Under the pieces are notes generated by a model. That model ran no database searches. It was given only the letters and a program-made list of their open reading frames with translations, and was not told the DNA's origin. Positions 17,984 to 27,332 of a stretch of 64,000 nucleotides of DNA are shown piece after piece (position 1 is the first letter of the stretch; each line of letters starts with the position of its first letter). This DNA comes from Halorussus caseinilyticus (GTDB lineage: Archaea; Halobacteriota; Halobacteria; Halobacteriales; Haladaptataceae): NCBI RefSeq assembly GCF_029338395.1, contig NZ_CP119809.1, positions 3,224,001-3,288,000 on the forward strand. The letters run 5' to 3'. A program made the translations under genes and the position numbers.

Positions 17984-18970
17984 GTGAGCAATTCCACCGA
18001 AATAGAGAAACGAGTACCCGGTTTCGTTTATTTGGATATGAATCGAGTAAAATCGATATCCTCCCGCATCGATCAAGGGTATATAAAGGAGCAAGTTGAA
18101 GAAAAAGAGGAAAGTGAGGAAGTTGCCGCATCTATTTATGGAAGTATCAAAGCACATATTTTCGGTTCAATTGGGCCAAGTGCGGAGACTGGTGCTGAAG
18201 TGAGTGGTAGTTTTGCACAGGGCTCTCGCTCGCAAGAAACAAAGGCACTACATCACTATTATTATAATCTCCTCGAAGATTGGTTAGAACAAGCAGAAGG
18301 AGATTGGTTCCATGATGTGGATTCTATGTCTAGCGAAGTTGGAGGTGCATCTGCTTTACCTAGCCGGTTCCGGAATACGGTAAATGAAGGCGATATTATT
18401 CGAGTATCTGGGGATGTCAACCTCATGGACTTTCAGACAAGTGTTGATTTGATGGACGGCTTTTTCGACGCAATTGATCTACTTGAGGAGTTCCAAACGG
18501 AGACCATCCGTAATCAACTCTCTGGTATGAGTGCGGAGGATATAGATATGAGCGAAATAAGCCAGTTGGAATTTACTGAATTCAGGTCATTAAAACCCCT
18601 TTTTGAGACACTTGAGGCTGTTCTCCCTGATGAGTACCGTGACATGATAATTACGGAACTTGATCTCGCAAATACAGGCAATGATTTCGGGTTCTGGGCC
18701 ACAATAAAACGGGATAAATTGGAAACTAGTCCCGTGGAGTTGATTTCTAAACACCAATCACAAGAAGTCCCCAACTGTACGATGCTTGCACGAGTTGAGA
18801 GTATTACCACTGAACCTAACGAAGACCCTACTGCTGAAGAAATAAATCAGGAAAATGATGATTTCGAGTTCGGTGAGTTACTACACGTTGCTAATGATTT
18901 AGGTTCAGAGTTTGGCTTGAATGTAGAATATCCTAAGGTCTCAGTCTCGCCTATTTCAATCTATAGGTAG
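17984..18970 (+). CDS. AT-rich DUF6414-like protein
   Basis: A 328-residue protein in strikingly AT-rich DNA, with codons (ATA, AGA, TTA) avoided by its neighbours. The N-terminus GFVYLDMNRVKSISSRIDQ followed by a Glu-rich segment, a Gly/Ser strand region (IYGSIKAHIFGSIGPSAETG) and an ALHHYYYNLLEDWL helix matches the pattern I know for DUF6414. The middle is helical, and the C-terminus is a small alpha/beta region. The start is a GTG at 17984. No signal peptide or membrane segment is seen. Function is unknown, and composition argues for recent acquisition. It sits alone between ileS and the convergent prs. Confidence 0.6.
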   Translation: MSNSTEIEKRVPGFVYLDMNRVKSISSRIDQGYIKEQVEEKEESEEVAASIYGSIKAHIFGSIGPSAETGAEVSGSFAQGSRSQETKALHHYYYNLLEDWLEQAEGDWFHDVDSMSSEVGGASALPSRFRNTVNEGDIIRVSGDVNLMDFQTSVDLMDGFFDAIDLLEEFQTETIRNQLSGMSAEDIDMSEISQLEFTEFRSLKPLFETLEAVLPDEYRDMIITELDLANTGNDFGFWATIKRDKLETSPVELISKHQSQEVPNCTMLARVESITTEPNEDPTAEEINQENDDFEFGELLHVANDLGSEFGLNVEYPKVSVSPISIYR

Positions 18971-18999
18971 AGGGAAGCGGAGAGAAGATTGAAAAAGAA

Positions 19000-19857
19000 T
19001 TACAACTTGTCTGCAATCACCGACGCGACCGACACCTCGCTCATCGGACGCTCGATGGTGTCGGTCCCGTAAATCGCCTCGACGCCCGCCTGCGAGAGTT
19101 TCGTCACGGCGTCGGCGGCCAGCATCGGGTGGACGCAGGTCACGAACACGCGACTCGCGCCCTTCTCGTTCAGAATCTCGACCGCGCCCGACATCGTGGA
19201 CCCGGTGGCGATGATGTCGTCGGTCACAATCACGTCGCGGCCCGAAACGTCGGTGTCGCTCGGGGTGAGTTCGACTTCGGTGCCCGAGAGTCGCTTCTTC
19301 TCGAAGTAGTCGGTCTCGCCCGACCCGTAGGCGTCCCGGACCGTCGCGGCGATGTCCAGCGCGCCCTCGTCGGGCGAGAGGAAGACGGGATTCTGGAGGT
19401 CGGCGGGGAGCGGGTCGGCGAGTCGGCCCGCGGCGTCTACGGGTTCGGCGGGGACCTCGAAGAAGTCGCAGACGGCCGTTTCGTGGGGGTTGACCGTCAG
19501 CACGCGGTCGGTGCCCGACGAGATTGCGCGGGCGACTGCGCGGGCCGAGACGGGGTGGCCCGCGTCGAACGCCTCGTCCTGTCGGGCGTAGCCCATATAC
19601 GGCAGGACGGTCACGACTTCTCGGGCACCCCACTCGCGGGCGGCGTCCTGCAACTGGAGGAGTTCGACGTGGGCGTCCGACGAGACGGTCGAAGCGACGA
19701 CGACGGCCCGGTCGTCGTCGGTCTCGGCGAATCCGGGCGCGGCCGCCAGCAGTTCACCGTCGGGGAATCGCTCGTACTCGACGCTTGCGAGTGGTTCGTC
19801 TATCTCGGCCGCGAGTTCGGCCGCCAGAACCTGCGAGGCTGACCCGCTGATAATCAT
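19000..19857 (-). CDS. prs: ribose-phosphate pyrophosphokinase (PRPP synthetase)
   Basis: Makes 5-phosphoribosyl-1-pyrophosphate from ribose 5-phosphate and ATP, the precursor for purines, pyrimidines, NAD and histidine. The 285-residue protein is the compact archaeal class. It shows the flexible-loop region (YARQDEAFDAGHPVSA), the PRPP-binding motif VIVTDDIIATGSTM and FPDGE near the N-terminus. The ATG at 19857 is preferred because MIISGSASQVLAAELA is the family N-terminus; upstream in-frame residues are not conserved-looking. Three histidine genes in this window depend on its product. Confidence 0.93.
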   Translation of the reverse strand: MIISGSASQVLAAELAAEIDEPLASVEYERFPDGELLAAAPGFAETDDDRAVVVASTVSSDAHVELLQLQDAAREWGAREVVTVLPYMGYARQDEAFDAGHPVSARAVARAISSGTDRVLTVNPHETAVCDFFEVPAEPVDAAGRLADPLPADLQNPVFLSPDEGALDIAATVRDAYGSGETDYFEKKRLSGTEVELTPSDTDVSGRDVIVTDDIIATGSTMSGAVEILNEKGASRVFVTCVHPMLAADAVTKLSQAGVEAIYGTDTIERPMSEVSVASVIADKL

Positions 19858-20023
19858 GTGCGAGGGGTGTACGTCGGCGGGTAAATCGGTTTTCAATCCG
19901 CGGTCGGTGTTCGGTCGTCGCGGGTCGTCTCGGACTCGGAGACGCCGACTCCTGTTCTGGGGTGGATTCGTTACTACAGCTACACACATTCACAAATTAC
20001 TCAAACTATATATTAAATACCGT

Positions 20024-21098
20024 ATGAATATCCGCGGACGACGAACGGTTCGTGCGATACTGATACTCTTTCTGGTGGTTCAGTTGGCGGTCGTTTCGAG
20101 CGGACTCGTCACGTCCGAAGTCCGAGACCAGACGACGCGCTACGAGGCGGCCAGTCGGGACGCCCCCGGTGACAAGCCGCAGGTGGTGGCCCCCCGAGAT
20201 AACGTCACTGTCGTCGGGTCGGACGGATGGGGCCAGAGCGGTGCGCGCGCAAGCGGAACTCATCGCGTTCGCGCCGAACGGGACCGTACTCCACTACAAC
20301 GACACGTACGAGGGGTATCTCGACGTGGACCCGAGTCCGCGCGGGGAATCGACGGTCACGTACGTCGCGCACAAGGAACTTCCGAGCGAGGACTGCTATC
20401 AGACGCGCAAGTGTACGGAAATCGCCCTCCAGCGTTCGAATCTCACGACGGGACACACCGAGACGTTCTACCGGACGGTGACGCCTCGCGTCTCGTCGAG
20501 TCGCTGGCACGCCGTTGACCGCATCAACGAGACGCACTTTGTCGTCGCCGACATCTACCTTGACCGCGTGTTCGTCCTGAACGTTTCCAACGGTCGCGTC
20601 GAGTGGGCGTGGCGGGCGAAACAGGAGTTCGACCTGTCGAGCGGCGGCGCGTGGCCCAAAGACTGGACGCACGTCAACGACGTGGAAGCTCTTCCCGACG
20701 GCCGATTCATGGTCGGTCCCCGGAATCAGGACCAAGTGGTGTTTCTCGACCGCCGGAAGGGGATGCTCGAAAACTGGACGCTCGGCGCGGACGACGACCA
20801 CAGCGTCCTCTACGAACATCACAACCCCGACTACATCCCGGCCTCGGAGGGCGGCCCGGCGGCCGCCAGCGCCGAGTTCGGTGGCAAGAACGGGTCGTTC
20901 GTCGCCTCGGCGATTCTCACCGTCAAGAACCTGATTCCGGGTATCGTCGTCAACGGACTCATCTACGTCCTGCCGAGTTGGGTCGGATTCGTGGAACTCG
21001 CGGCGCTGGCTGGGTCGGTGGCGACTGCGCTCGTCTAGTTCGTCGCCGAGTTCTACTGGTCGGCCTTCCGGATTCAGTTGCCAATCGCTCGGCACTGA
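20024..21098 (+). pseudogene. decayed arylsulfotransferase-type (ASST) gene
   Basis: The remains of a secreted or membrane-anchored ASST-family protein. The start MNIRGRRTVRAILILFLVVQ is a typical signal/anchor. The frame changes at about 20230-20250, after which the family body is clear (AELIAFAPNGTVLHYND, WHAVDRINETHFVVADIYLDRVFVLN, DWTHVNDVEALPDGRFMV, GADDDHSVLYEHHNPDYIP). At about 20862 the sequence jumps from the middle of the propeller directly to the C-terminal membrane segment (IPGIVVNGLIYVLPSWVGF), so roughly 100-150 residues are missing. A TAG at 21036 then interrupts a frame that would continue FVAEFYWSAFRIQLPIAR to 21098. Three independent lesions indicate a dead gene. Confidence 0.78.
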
Positions 21099-21148
21099 CC
21101 GCCCCCGAATCTCGCCCGACTGCTCTCTCGCTCGACTGCTTTCACCTG

Positions 21149-22036
21149 CTACGGCGCGGCGACCGCTCGCACGCCGCGCAGTCCGAGAATCTGGTGATTC
21201 CACCCGTCGCCGACCGACAGCAGGAAGGTCCCGTTCTCGGTGACGGCGTAGGTTCCCTCGCCGTCGTCCAGCGCGACCACCCGCTCTTCGACGGGTAACG
21301 CGACTTCGGTCCACGCCTCGCCTTCGCGTGCGAACAGGCCCTCGTCGCTCGCGGCGTGCGCCCGGCCGAGCGTTCCGGAGTTGGCGACTTCGGCGCTGAC
21401 TGCGCCGAAGTCGCCGTCGAGTTCGTCTACCCACCCGTTGGCGAGTCGGTAGAGTCCGTCGCCGGTCGCCGCCAGCGGAACCCCCGCCGCCGACACGTCG
21501 CGGGCGTCTTCGAGGCCGACGTGCCGGAGACCGTCGGCCGTGGCCCGGTAGACGCCCGATGCCGCGACGAGGAAGTCGCCGTCGATGGCCCGCACGTCGT
21601 CAATCTCGCCGAGTTCGGTCCAGTCGCCGTCCGCCCCTCTGACGACCGTCCCGTCCTCGCGCGCCGCGAGGATTCGCCCGGAACGGGCGAATCCGACCGC
21701 CACGGACGGGCCGACGCCGAGTGCTTCGAAGGCGGGGTCTTCGCCCGCTTCGGAAACGTTTTCCTTTCCTTCGGAATTGTTTCCGTTTGTCTTAGAATCG
21801 TTTGGGTTGCTCTGGCCGCCGAAGACCCCGACCAGCACGTCCTCGTCGGTCGCCACCACGAGGCGGCCGTCCGCTCCCGCGGCGTCGCGGGCCGAACACT
21901 GGCGGGCCAGTCCGAACTCGCCCACGAGGTCGTCTGAGGTGTCCACGCGGGCCACGCCGAACTCGCCGACGACGTACACCGGCGTCGGTCCCTCGCTGGC
22001 GTCGTAGACCCGCTTCTCGTCGATGCTGATGCCCAT
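21149..22036 (-). CDS. beta-propeller protein of the HVO_0234 family
   Basis: A 295-residue soluble protein made of short repeating blade-like units of the form 'GVYRATADGLRHVGLEDARDV', 'GLYRLANGWVDELDG', 'GLFAREGEAWTEVALP', 'GTFLLSVGDGWNHQIL'. These are sensor-like propeller blades. A low-complexity Asn/Ser/Lys/Glu insert near residue 80 (NPNDSKTNGNNSEGKENVSE) is out of character and may be a recent expansion. No enzymatic motif is visible. This family is confined to haloarchaea and has no assigned function. Expressed alone, divergent from nothing nearby. Confidence 0.72.
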   Translation of the reverse strand: MGISIDEKRVYDASEGPTPVYVVGEFGVARVDTSDDLVGEFGLARQCSARDAAGADGRLVVATDEDVLVGVFGGQSNPNDSKTNGNNSEGKENVSEAGEDPAFEALGVGPSVAVGFARSGRILAAREDGTVVRGADGDWTELGEIDDVRAIDGDFLVAASGVYRATADGLRHVGLEDARDVSAAGVPLAATGDGLYRLANGWVDELDGDFGAVSAEVANSGTLGRAHAASDEGLFAREGEAWTEVALPVEERVVALDDGEGTYAVTENGTFLLSVGDGWNHQILGLRGVRAVAAP

Positions 22037-22165
22037 GTCTCAACGAGGGTCGCCGGGGAGTGAAAACGTTCGGATTGGGACGTTCGGAATAGTGGGGTTC
22101 GACGGTCATCGGAGTGAGTGAGGTTCGACGTTCCGATTTGCAGGGGGAGGAGAAGCGATAGCTAG

Positions 22166-22345
22166 CTACAGGCTTGAACCGATGAAGACCGCACAGCACC
22201 GCCACTGCACCGCACCGCGACCACACCGCACCGCGCCCCGTTCCTCCCCGCCGCGTTCGCGCGGAACCGCGCGAACGCGGCGCGTCCCGTGGTCTGTGAC
22301 ACCGAGCGCACCCCGTGGTCAGTGACGCCGAGCGCACCCCGTGCC
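22166..22345 (+). repeat. E2 repeat, copy B
   Basis: This block fills the 384-bp gap between the propeller gene and the IMPACT gene. Order: GGCTTGAACCGATGAAGACC, a CCGCACCGC tract (22190-22236), GTTCCTCCCCG, then an inverted repeat of 14 bp arms (22249-22262 and 22269-22282) around the six-base spacer GGAACC. It ends with a 26-bp direct repeat starting CCCCGTGGTC at about 22286 and 22312. The flanks are about 85-90 percent identical to the inverted copy C by eye. Confidence 0.8.
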
Positions 22346-22420
22346 AGTTGCGGAGTGCGCAGTCCCGCGGGTCGTGCCAATCCCCGAAACCGCGGTCCGC
22401 GTCGGGTTTCTCGGGCGTCC

Positions 22421-23053
22421 TCACGCCTCGCCGTCGATGTCGGCCCGGCCGCTGGTCGCGCTTCGGATGCGGTCCCTGAGTCCCTCGGCGTCCTCGACCG
22501 GCACCCGGACCTCGAAGGCGACGTTCTCCTCGTAGGCGGCCTCGAACTCCGCGCTCGCGCTCTCTAAAATCCCGCGTACCGTCCCCGAGTCGTCGTACTC
22601 GACCGCGACCGAGAACCGTTCGTGGGGGCGTTCTTCCACGACTCCGGCGTCCTCGATTGCCTCCTTGACCCCGCGGGAGTACGACCGCGCGAGTCCGCCG
22701 ACCCCGAGGTTGGTCCCGCCGTAGTACCGGGTCACGACCGCCACGACGTTCTCGACGCCCTCCTGCTGGAGGACGTTGAGCGCCGGTTTGCCCGCCGACC
22801 CGGAGGGTTCGCCGTCGTCGTCGCCGTACTCCCGGAGCATCCCGCCGCCCGACCCCGTGCCGCCCGACTCCCGGACCCGGTAGGCGGGCACGTTGTGGGT
22901 CGCGTCGTCGTACTCCGCGCGAATCTCGGCCACGAACGCCTCGGCGTCTTCGCGGTCGGCCGCGGGCGCGGCGTGGCCGACGAACTCCGAGCCACGGACC
23001 TCGAAGGCGGCCCGGCCCCGACCGCCGACCGTTCGGAAGGTGTCCTCGCCCAT
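22421..23053 (-). CDS. IMPACT/YigZ family protein (UPF0029)
   Basis: A 210-residue two-domain protein. The N-terminal UPF0029 domain (about 1-120) contains [44 protein letters not shown] and [20 protein letters not shown]. The C-terminal DUF1949-type ferredoxin-like domain ends the protein. In eukaryotes IMPACT modulates GCN2; the role of prokaryotic members is unknown, possibly linked to translation or nucleotide binding. I chose the ATG at 23053 ([13 protein letters not shown]); upstream in-frame residues are arginine-rich shadow sequence. Confidence 0.9.
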   Translation of the reverse strand: MGEDTFRTVGGRGRAAFEVRGSEFVGHAAPAADREDAEAFVAEIRAEYDDATHNVPAYRVRESGGTGSGGGMLREYGDDDGEPSGSAGKPALNVLQQEGVENVVAVVTRYYGGTNLGVGGLARSYSRGVKEAIEDAGVVEERPHERFSVAVEYDDSGTVRGILESASAEFEAAYEENVAFEVRVPVEDAEGLRDRIRSATSGRADIDGEA

Positions 23054-23096
23054 TCGTCTCGTCGCCGGATTCGTCCCCCTCGGCCTTCCTTCCGTC

Positions 23097-23131
23097 GGTC
23101 CGCGGGTCGGCCTTTGGACGACCCGCGGACC
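23097..23131 (-). terminator. perfect 13-bp hairpin after the sugar dehydrogenase
   Basis: Arms GGTCCGCGGGTCG (23097-23109) and CGACCCGCGGACC (23119-23131) enclose nine bases. The hairpin lies in the 95-bp gap between two minus-strand genes, 18 bp past the end of the upstream one. It may terminate or protect that transcript, although archaea do not need such hairpins for termination. Confidence 0.5.
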
Positions 23132-23148
23132 GACCCGCGCGCCGGACC

Positions 23149-24510
23149 TCACTCCGCGGGGACGACCCGGTGGAGTCCGCCGCCGTCGTCGCCGCTGGCG
23201 AGGACGTAGATTTCGCCGTCGGCGTCCCGGCCGAACGAGTAGACCCGCCCGACCTTCCCGGCGTCGTCGTCGGCCGCGTCCACGACGCGGGTCGTCCAGA
23301 GACCCCCGTCACCGCCGCCGTCGCCGCCGGAAGGCATCGCGGCGAACAGTCGCCCGCGGGCCGCGAGGTCCGCGAAGAGGTAGGTTCCCGAGAGGTCCGG
23401 GAGCGCGGACCCGCGGTAGACCTGCCCGCCGATGACCGAGACGCCGGTGACGCCCTCGCCGGAGTGTGGGTACTCGATTACCGGGTCGCGGAGTCGCTCG
23501 CCGCCACGAACGTCGTCGGGGGTTCGGTCGGGGCAGTCGTCGGCCGAGTAGCAGTGGGTGCCTTCCCTGACGTTCCATCCGTAGTTGCCGCCCCTCTCGA
23601 CCAGACTCACTTCCTCGTACCCGCTCTGGCCCACGTCGGCGACGAGGAGTCGCCCCCGGTCGAACGCCATCCGCCACGGGTTCCGAAAGCCCCACGCGAA
23701 GTGTTCGGGCAGGCCCGCGCCGTCGCCCGCGAAGGGATTGTCGTCGGGAATCGCGTAGTTGCGGTCGCCCGACGACTCGCCGTCCACGTCGATGCGGAGG
23801 ACGCTCCCGAGCAAGTTCTCGGTCACGTCCTGTCCGTTGCCCCCGCCAACCGCGTCGTACCAGTCCTCGACGTGGCCCGCGCCTCGGTCGCCGCCGGACC
23901 CGCCGTCGCCGACGCCGACGTAGAGGTAGCCGTCGGGACCGAAGACGACGGACCCGGCGTTGTGGTTGCCCTGCGGTTCGGGGATTTCCAGAATCGTCCG
24001 CTCGGAGTCGCGCTTTGCCCGCCTGCCGTCGTCGCCGACCTCGAACTCCGCGAGGACGAAGGTGTGGCTGTAGCCGCCGGGCGTTCCGTCTCGCGGCGGG
24101 GCGCTGTACCGGACGAACGCCCGGCGATTCTCGGCGAAGTCGGGATGGAGCGCGATGCCGAGCAGTCCGGTCTCGCTCCCGACGGTGACGGTATCGCGCA
24201 GGTCCAGAAACGGCTCCTCGCGCAGGCCACCCGACTCGTGGACGAAGACCCGGCCCTGCTGGTCGGCGACGTAGCGACGGTCGGTCTCGGGCGCGAACGC
24301 CACGTCCAGCGGAACGTCGAACCCGGTCGCCAGCGTTTCGAGTCCGACCGATTCGGGGAGGTCGCCCGTAGTTGCCGTCTCGGTTCCGGACGAGTCGGTC
24401 GTCGCCTGCCCGCCCGGTTCGTCGGCGGACTCGGAACACCCGGCGAGACCCGCCGCCGCGCCGACGGCCGCGACCGAGAGGAAGCGCCGTCTGCTGGAAG
24501 TCGGTTGCAT
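23149..24510 (-). CDS. PQQ-type soluble sugar dehydrogenase, Tat lipoprotein
   Basis: A 453-residue exported protein. The N-terminus [20 protein letters not shown] then Cys carries a twin-arginine motif and a lipobox, so it should be folded before export and lipid-anchored outside. After a Ser/Thr/Gly linker (27-47) the rest is a six-bladed propeller of the GDH-B/Asd family: [71 protein letters not shown], and [12 protein letters not shown]. These supply PQQ and calcium contacts. It probably oxidises aldoses. The true start is the ATG at 24510. Confidence 0.9.
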   Translation of the reverse strand: MQPTSSRRRFLSVAAVGAAAGLAGCSESADEPGGQATTDSSGTETATTGDLPESVGLETLATGFDVPLDVAFAPETDRRYVADQQGRVFVHESGGLREEPFLDLRDTVTVGSETGLLGIALHPDFAENRRAFVRYSAPPRDGTPGGYSHTFVLAEFEVGDDGRRAKRDSERTILEIPEPQGNHNAGSVVFGPDGYLYVGVGDGGSGGDRGAGHVEDWYDAVGGGNGQDVTENLLGSVLRIDVDGESSGDRNYAIPDDNPFAGDGAGLPEHFAWGFRNPWRMAFDRGRLLVADVGQSGYEEVSLVERGGNYGWNVREGTHCYSADDCPDRTPDDVRGGERLRDPVIEYPHSGEGVTGVSVIGGQVYRGSALPDLSGTYLFADLAARGRLFAAMPSGGDGGGDGGLWTTRVVDAADDDAGKVGRVYSFGRDADGEIYVLASGDDGGGLHRVVPAE

Positions 24511-24648
24511 ACCGATTGCATAGACGCCGAACGGAAAATAACTGGGTTCGACTGGAGGTTCGGCCGGGACCGGGGTCGGTCCTCGTCGGGAAACACCGCC
24601 GTCCCGCGACACACAAAACATATCGCCGGGAACGCCGAACTGCCTCCA

Positions 24649-25074
24649 ATGAGCGACGCCCACAGCGCCGAGACCGACGCCGATGCGGGTGCCGACGGCG
24701 AAGTCGCCGACTTCGCCGTCGAACTCGACTTCGGCGAGAGCGGTCGCATCCCCGCGATTGCACAGGACGCCGACACCGACGACGTGTTGATGCTCGCGTA
24801 CGTCACCCCCGAGGCCGTCGAACAGACCCGCGAGACGGGACTGGCCCACTACTACTCCCGGAGCAGAGACGAACTCTGGCAGAAGGGCGCGACCAGCGGG
24901 CACGTCCAGCGCGTCCGGGAGGTCCGGGCCGACTGCGACGGCGACTCCCTGCTCTACCTCGTCGAACAGGAGGGCGGCGCGTGTCACACCGGGTACGAGT
25001 CGTGCTTCTACCGGACGCTCGACGGTGAAGTCGTCGGCGAGAAAGCCTTCGACCCCGACGACGTGTACGAGTAA
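24649..25074 (+). CDS. hisI: phosphoribosyl-AMP cyclohydrolase
   Basis: Third step of histidine synthesis: opens the adenine ring of phosphoribosyl-AMP. The 141-residue monofunctional archaeal form has the catalytic/zinc motifs [40 protein letters not shown] and the [14 protein letters not shown] cysteine/histidine cluster. The N-terminal 20 residues are acidic and not conserved-looking. Start ATG 24649. One base separates its stop from the next ATG, so the two genes form an operon. The upstream neighbour is divergent. Confidence 0.95.
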   Translation: MSDAHSAETDADAGADGEVADFAVELDFGESGRIPAIAQDADTDDVLMLAYVTPEAVEQTRETGLAHYYSRSRDELWQKGATSGHVQRVREVRADCDGDSLLYLVEQEGGACHTGYESCFYRTLDGEVVGEKAFDPDDVYE

Positions 25075-25075
25075 G

Positions 25076-26224
25076 ATGAGCGACCAACAGACTGCGGCGG
25101 CCCGGTCGGACCTGTCAGCGTCGCTCGCCGACGCGGACGCCGCCTACCGCGACGTGGACGCCGACATCGCCGACTACGGCGAGGCGACGGTCGAAACCGT
25201 CGCCGACGCCTACGACCGAGCGACCGACCTGCTCGACCGCTACGAGGGGCAGGCGACCGGAACCGGCCGCGAGAACTTCAAGAACTTCATCCAGTTTCAG
25301 GACGCCTTCGCCTCGCTGGTCGAGGACCTCCCCGACGAGATGCCCGGGCGAGACGCGTTCGAGGCCGCCAACGACCGGTTCGACAAGCGCCGACTCAGCG
25401 AGGACGACTTCGAGCGCGCCCGCGCCGACCTCGAACCCGCGGGCGAAGTCGCCGGACTGCTCGCCGAGCGACGAGCCGCGCTCGAACGCTACCGGGAAGT
25501 CCGGCGCGAAGTCGGCCACGCAATCGCGGACCTCCGCGAGGACATCGCCGACGCCGAGCGACTGGTGGAACTCGGGGAGGCAGACCTCGACGCGCCAATC
25601 GAGAAGATTCGGGACCCCATCGAGACCTACAACGACGCCGTGAGCGAGGCGTTCGCCGAGTTCAAGGCCGAGACCGGCGCCCGCGAGGTGCTTTCGTTCG
25701 TGGCCGCGACCCACGACTACTCGCTGGTCGGGTTCCGCGACCCGCCCGAGACCCTCCGGGAGTACGTCGAGACCCGCGAGGCCGGGACCGAGACGATTGG
25801 CGACCTGCTGGAGTACGCCCGCTACTCGAACTCGAAACTCGACCACTACGTCGAGGACCCCGCCGCCCTGAAGCGCGCGGTGGCGACCAACGAGACCTAC
25901 CTCGAACGACTCGACGCCGACCCCCTGCAACTGGCGTGGCCGCCGGAACCCGCCGCGGAGTTGCGGTGGCGCGTCGAGGAGTTGGTCTCGGTCGTCGCGC
26001 GGTTCGCCCCCGAAGCGGTGGTCGCCGACCTGAGGGACGTGCAAGCGGTCGTCCGGGACGCCGAGCGGTTCGAGCGACTGCGGACCGCCGCCGAAGCGAA
26101 GGCGGAGTTGTCCGACGCCGAGCGAGAGCGAGTGGCCAGCGGCGAGGTGGCCGCGGAGTTGGCCGACCTGCGCGAGCAGAAAGAGCGGTTGGAAGACGTG
26201 CGAGAAGAGTATCCCGAGCGGTAG
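25076..26224 (+). CDS. coiled-coil haloarchaeal protein (DUF7118-type)
   Basis: A 382-residue, strongly acidic, almost wholly helical protein. It shows long runs of heptads, for example ADAYDRATDLLDRYEGQ, VAGLLAERRAALERYREVRR, ADLREDIADAERLVELGEA and VAAELADLREQKERLEDV. A middle segment (VLSFVAATHDYSLVGFRDP) breaks the helices and may be a small globular insert. No catalytic motif is seen. It follows hisI with a one-base gap, so expression is shared, but the link to histidine synthesis is only positional. Confidence 0.72.
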   Translation: MSDQQTAAARSDLSASLADADAAYRDVDADIADYGEATVETVADAYDRATDLLDRYEGQATGTGRENFKNFIQFQDAFASLVEDLPDEMPGRDAFEAANDRFDKRRLSEDDFERARADLEPAGEVAGLLAERRAALERYREVRREVGHAIADLREDIADAERLVELGEADLDAPIEKIRDPIETYNDAVSEAFAEFKAETGAREVLSFVAATHDYSLVGFRDPPETLREYVETREAGTETIGDLLEYARYSNSKLDHYVEDPAALKRAVATNETYLERLDADPLQLAWPPEPAAELRWRVEELVSVVARFAPEAVVADLRDVQAVVRDAERFERLRTAAEAKAELSDAERERVASGEVAAELADLREQKERLEDVREEYPER

Positions 26225-26292
26225 TCAGACCTCGAATAAACGACCGACGAAAGAGACGGTCTTAAATACGTATATTAGCTATTGCATTTTAA

Positions 26293-27183
26293 ATGGGGTT
26301 ACGGTCTGTTCAGGTAAGGGACGACTCCGGGGAACGAAAACGGCTTGACCACGTAGTCGGCGTGGACGAGTCCGGAAATCCCGACGGAAACGGAGGACCG
26401 TTCGTTATCTGTGCGGTTCAGTGTCCGCGAAGTTACGGAGAGCAACTCGCCGAGCATCTAATCGACGCGGGTCTGAACCCGTGGAGGAACAAGTCCAACT
26501 CGTTGTCCGTCGCCGATAGGGCCAAAGCGACTCAGGACAGGCGCGTGAAACGTCTCGTCGCTTCGCTCGATTCGACTCCAGTAACGTGGTGTGCCGCCGT
26601 CGGTTGGGAAGCCTACAATGTCCCCAAGCGTGCGGCGATTGCCTGCACCGTGAGTAGCAAGGCATTGACGACACCCCACGACGACCGGATGCCCGACTTC
26701 GAGGGTGACGCGGTGCTTCTCCACGACGGAAACGCGGAAACGTACGGTGATAACCAGTTCTATCTCCGTAAAAAAGCGAGTGCCCAGTTCAACGCGTCGT
26801 TTCAGTCTGCCATCTGTTCGGTCTACGTCTCGTCACTTCCAGACGCGGACTTGACGTATCCAGAAGTGACTACCGCAGATTACATCGCGGGGTACGTCCG
26901 GAAGACGCTCGCCGACGGCGAGATAGGCATTCGACAGCTACCGAAACAAGTCATTTGGGTGAGTTCCGACTGGACGTGCGAGGACGTTCAACCAGCACCG
27001 CTGTACTGGCTTCGAACGTCGGGGGCCAAGCAAACGGCTACCGAACAGTCACGGGTGATAGCGTGGATAGAAGGGCGGCGACCACCAAAGAGTGGGTTTT
27101 CGTCCGGTAGACGGTTCGAGAGGGTCGTCGAAACCCGACTCGAATCTGAAACGCTAAAGCAGTATCTAACCGAACTCGCGTAG
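26293..27183 (+). CDS. RNase H-like fold protein of unknown function (DUF3800/RNase HII-like)
   Basis: A 296-residue protein with lower GC than its neighbours. The N-terminal strand HVVGVDESGNPDGNGGPFVICAV resembles the first acidic strand of DUF3800 and RNase HII (D-E-x-G then a GPFV turn). Further acidic positions are FEGDAVLLHDGNAE and VTTADYIAGYVRKTL; the last resembles the ADxxAG helix of DUF3800. Three to four carboxylates are thus placed for two-metal nuclease chemistry. The substrate is unknown. An AT-rich promoter (TACGTATATTAGC) precedes the ATG by 15-30 bp. It is not in an operon. Confidence 0.6.
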   Translation: MGLRSVQVRDDSGERKRLDHVVGVDESGNPDGNGGPFVICAVQCPRSYGEQLAEHLIDAGLNPWRNKSNSLSVADRAKATQDRRVKRLVASLDSTPVTWCAAVGWEAYNVPKRAAIACTVSSKALTTPHDDRMPDFEGDAVLLHDGNAETYGDNQFYLRKKASAQFNASFQSAICSVYVSSLPDADLTYPEVTTADYIAGYVRKTLADGEIGIRQLPKQVIWVSSDWTCEDVQPAPLYWLRTSGAKQTATEQSRVIAWIEGRRPPKSGFSSGRRFERVVETRLESETLKQYLTELA

Positions 27184-27332
27184 GTAGAACGGAAGTCATC
27201 GGGGCGTGAGCCATTACCTCGCGCCCCTCACCGGAACACACCCCGCGGTTTGCAAGGGTCTGTTCCGCTTCCTCACGTGTGAATTGCGGACTAAACGTCT
27301 AAAAGGTTACGTCTATTTCGAACGCTATCTGA

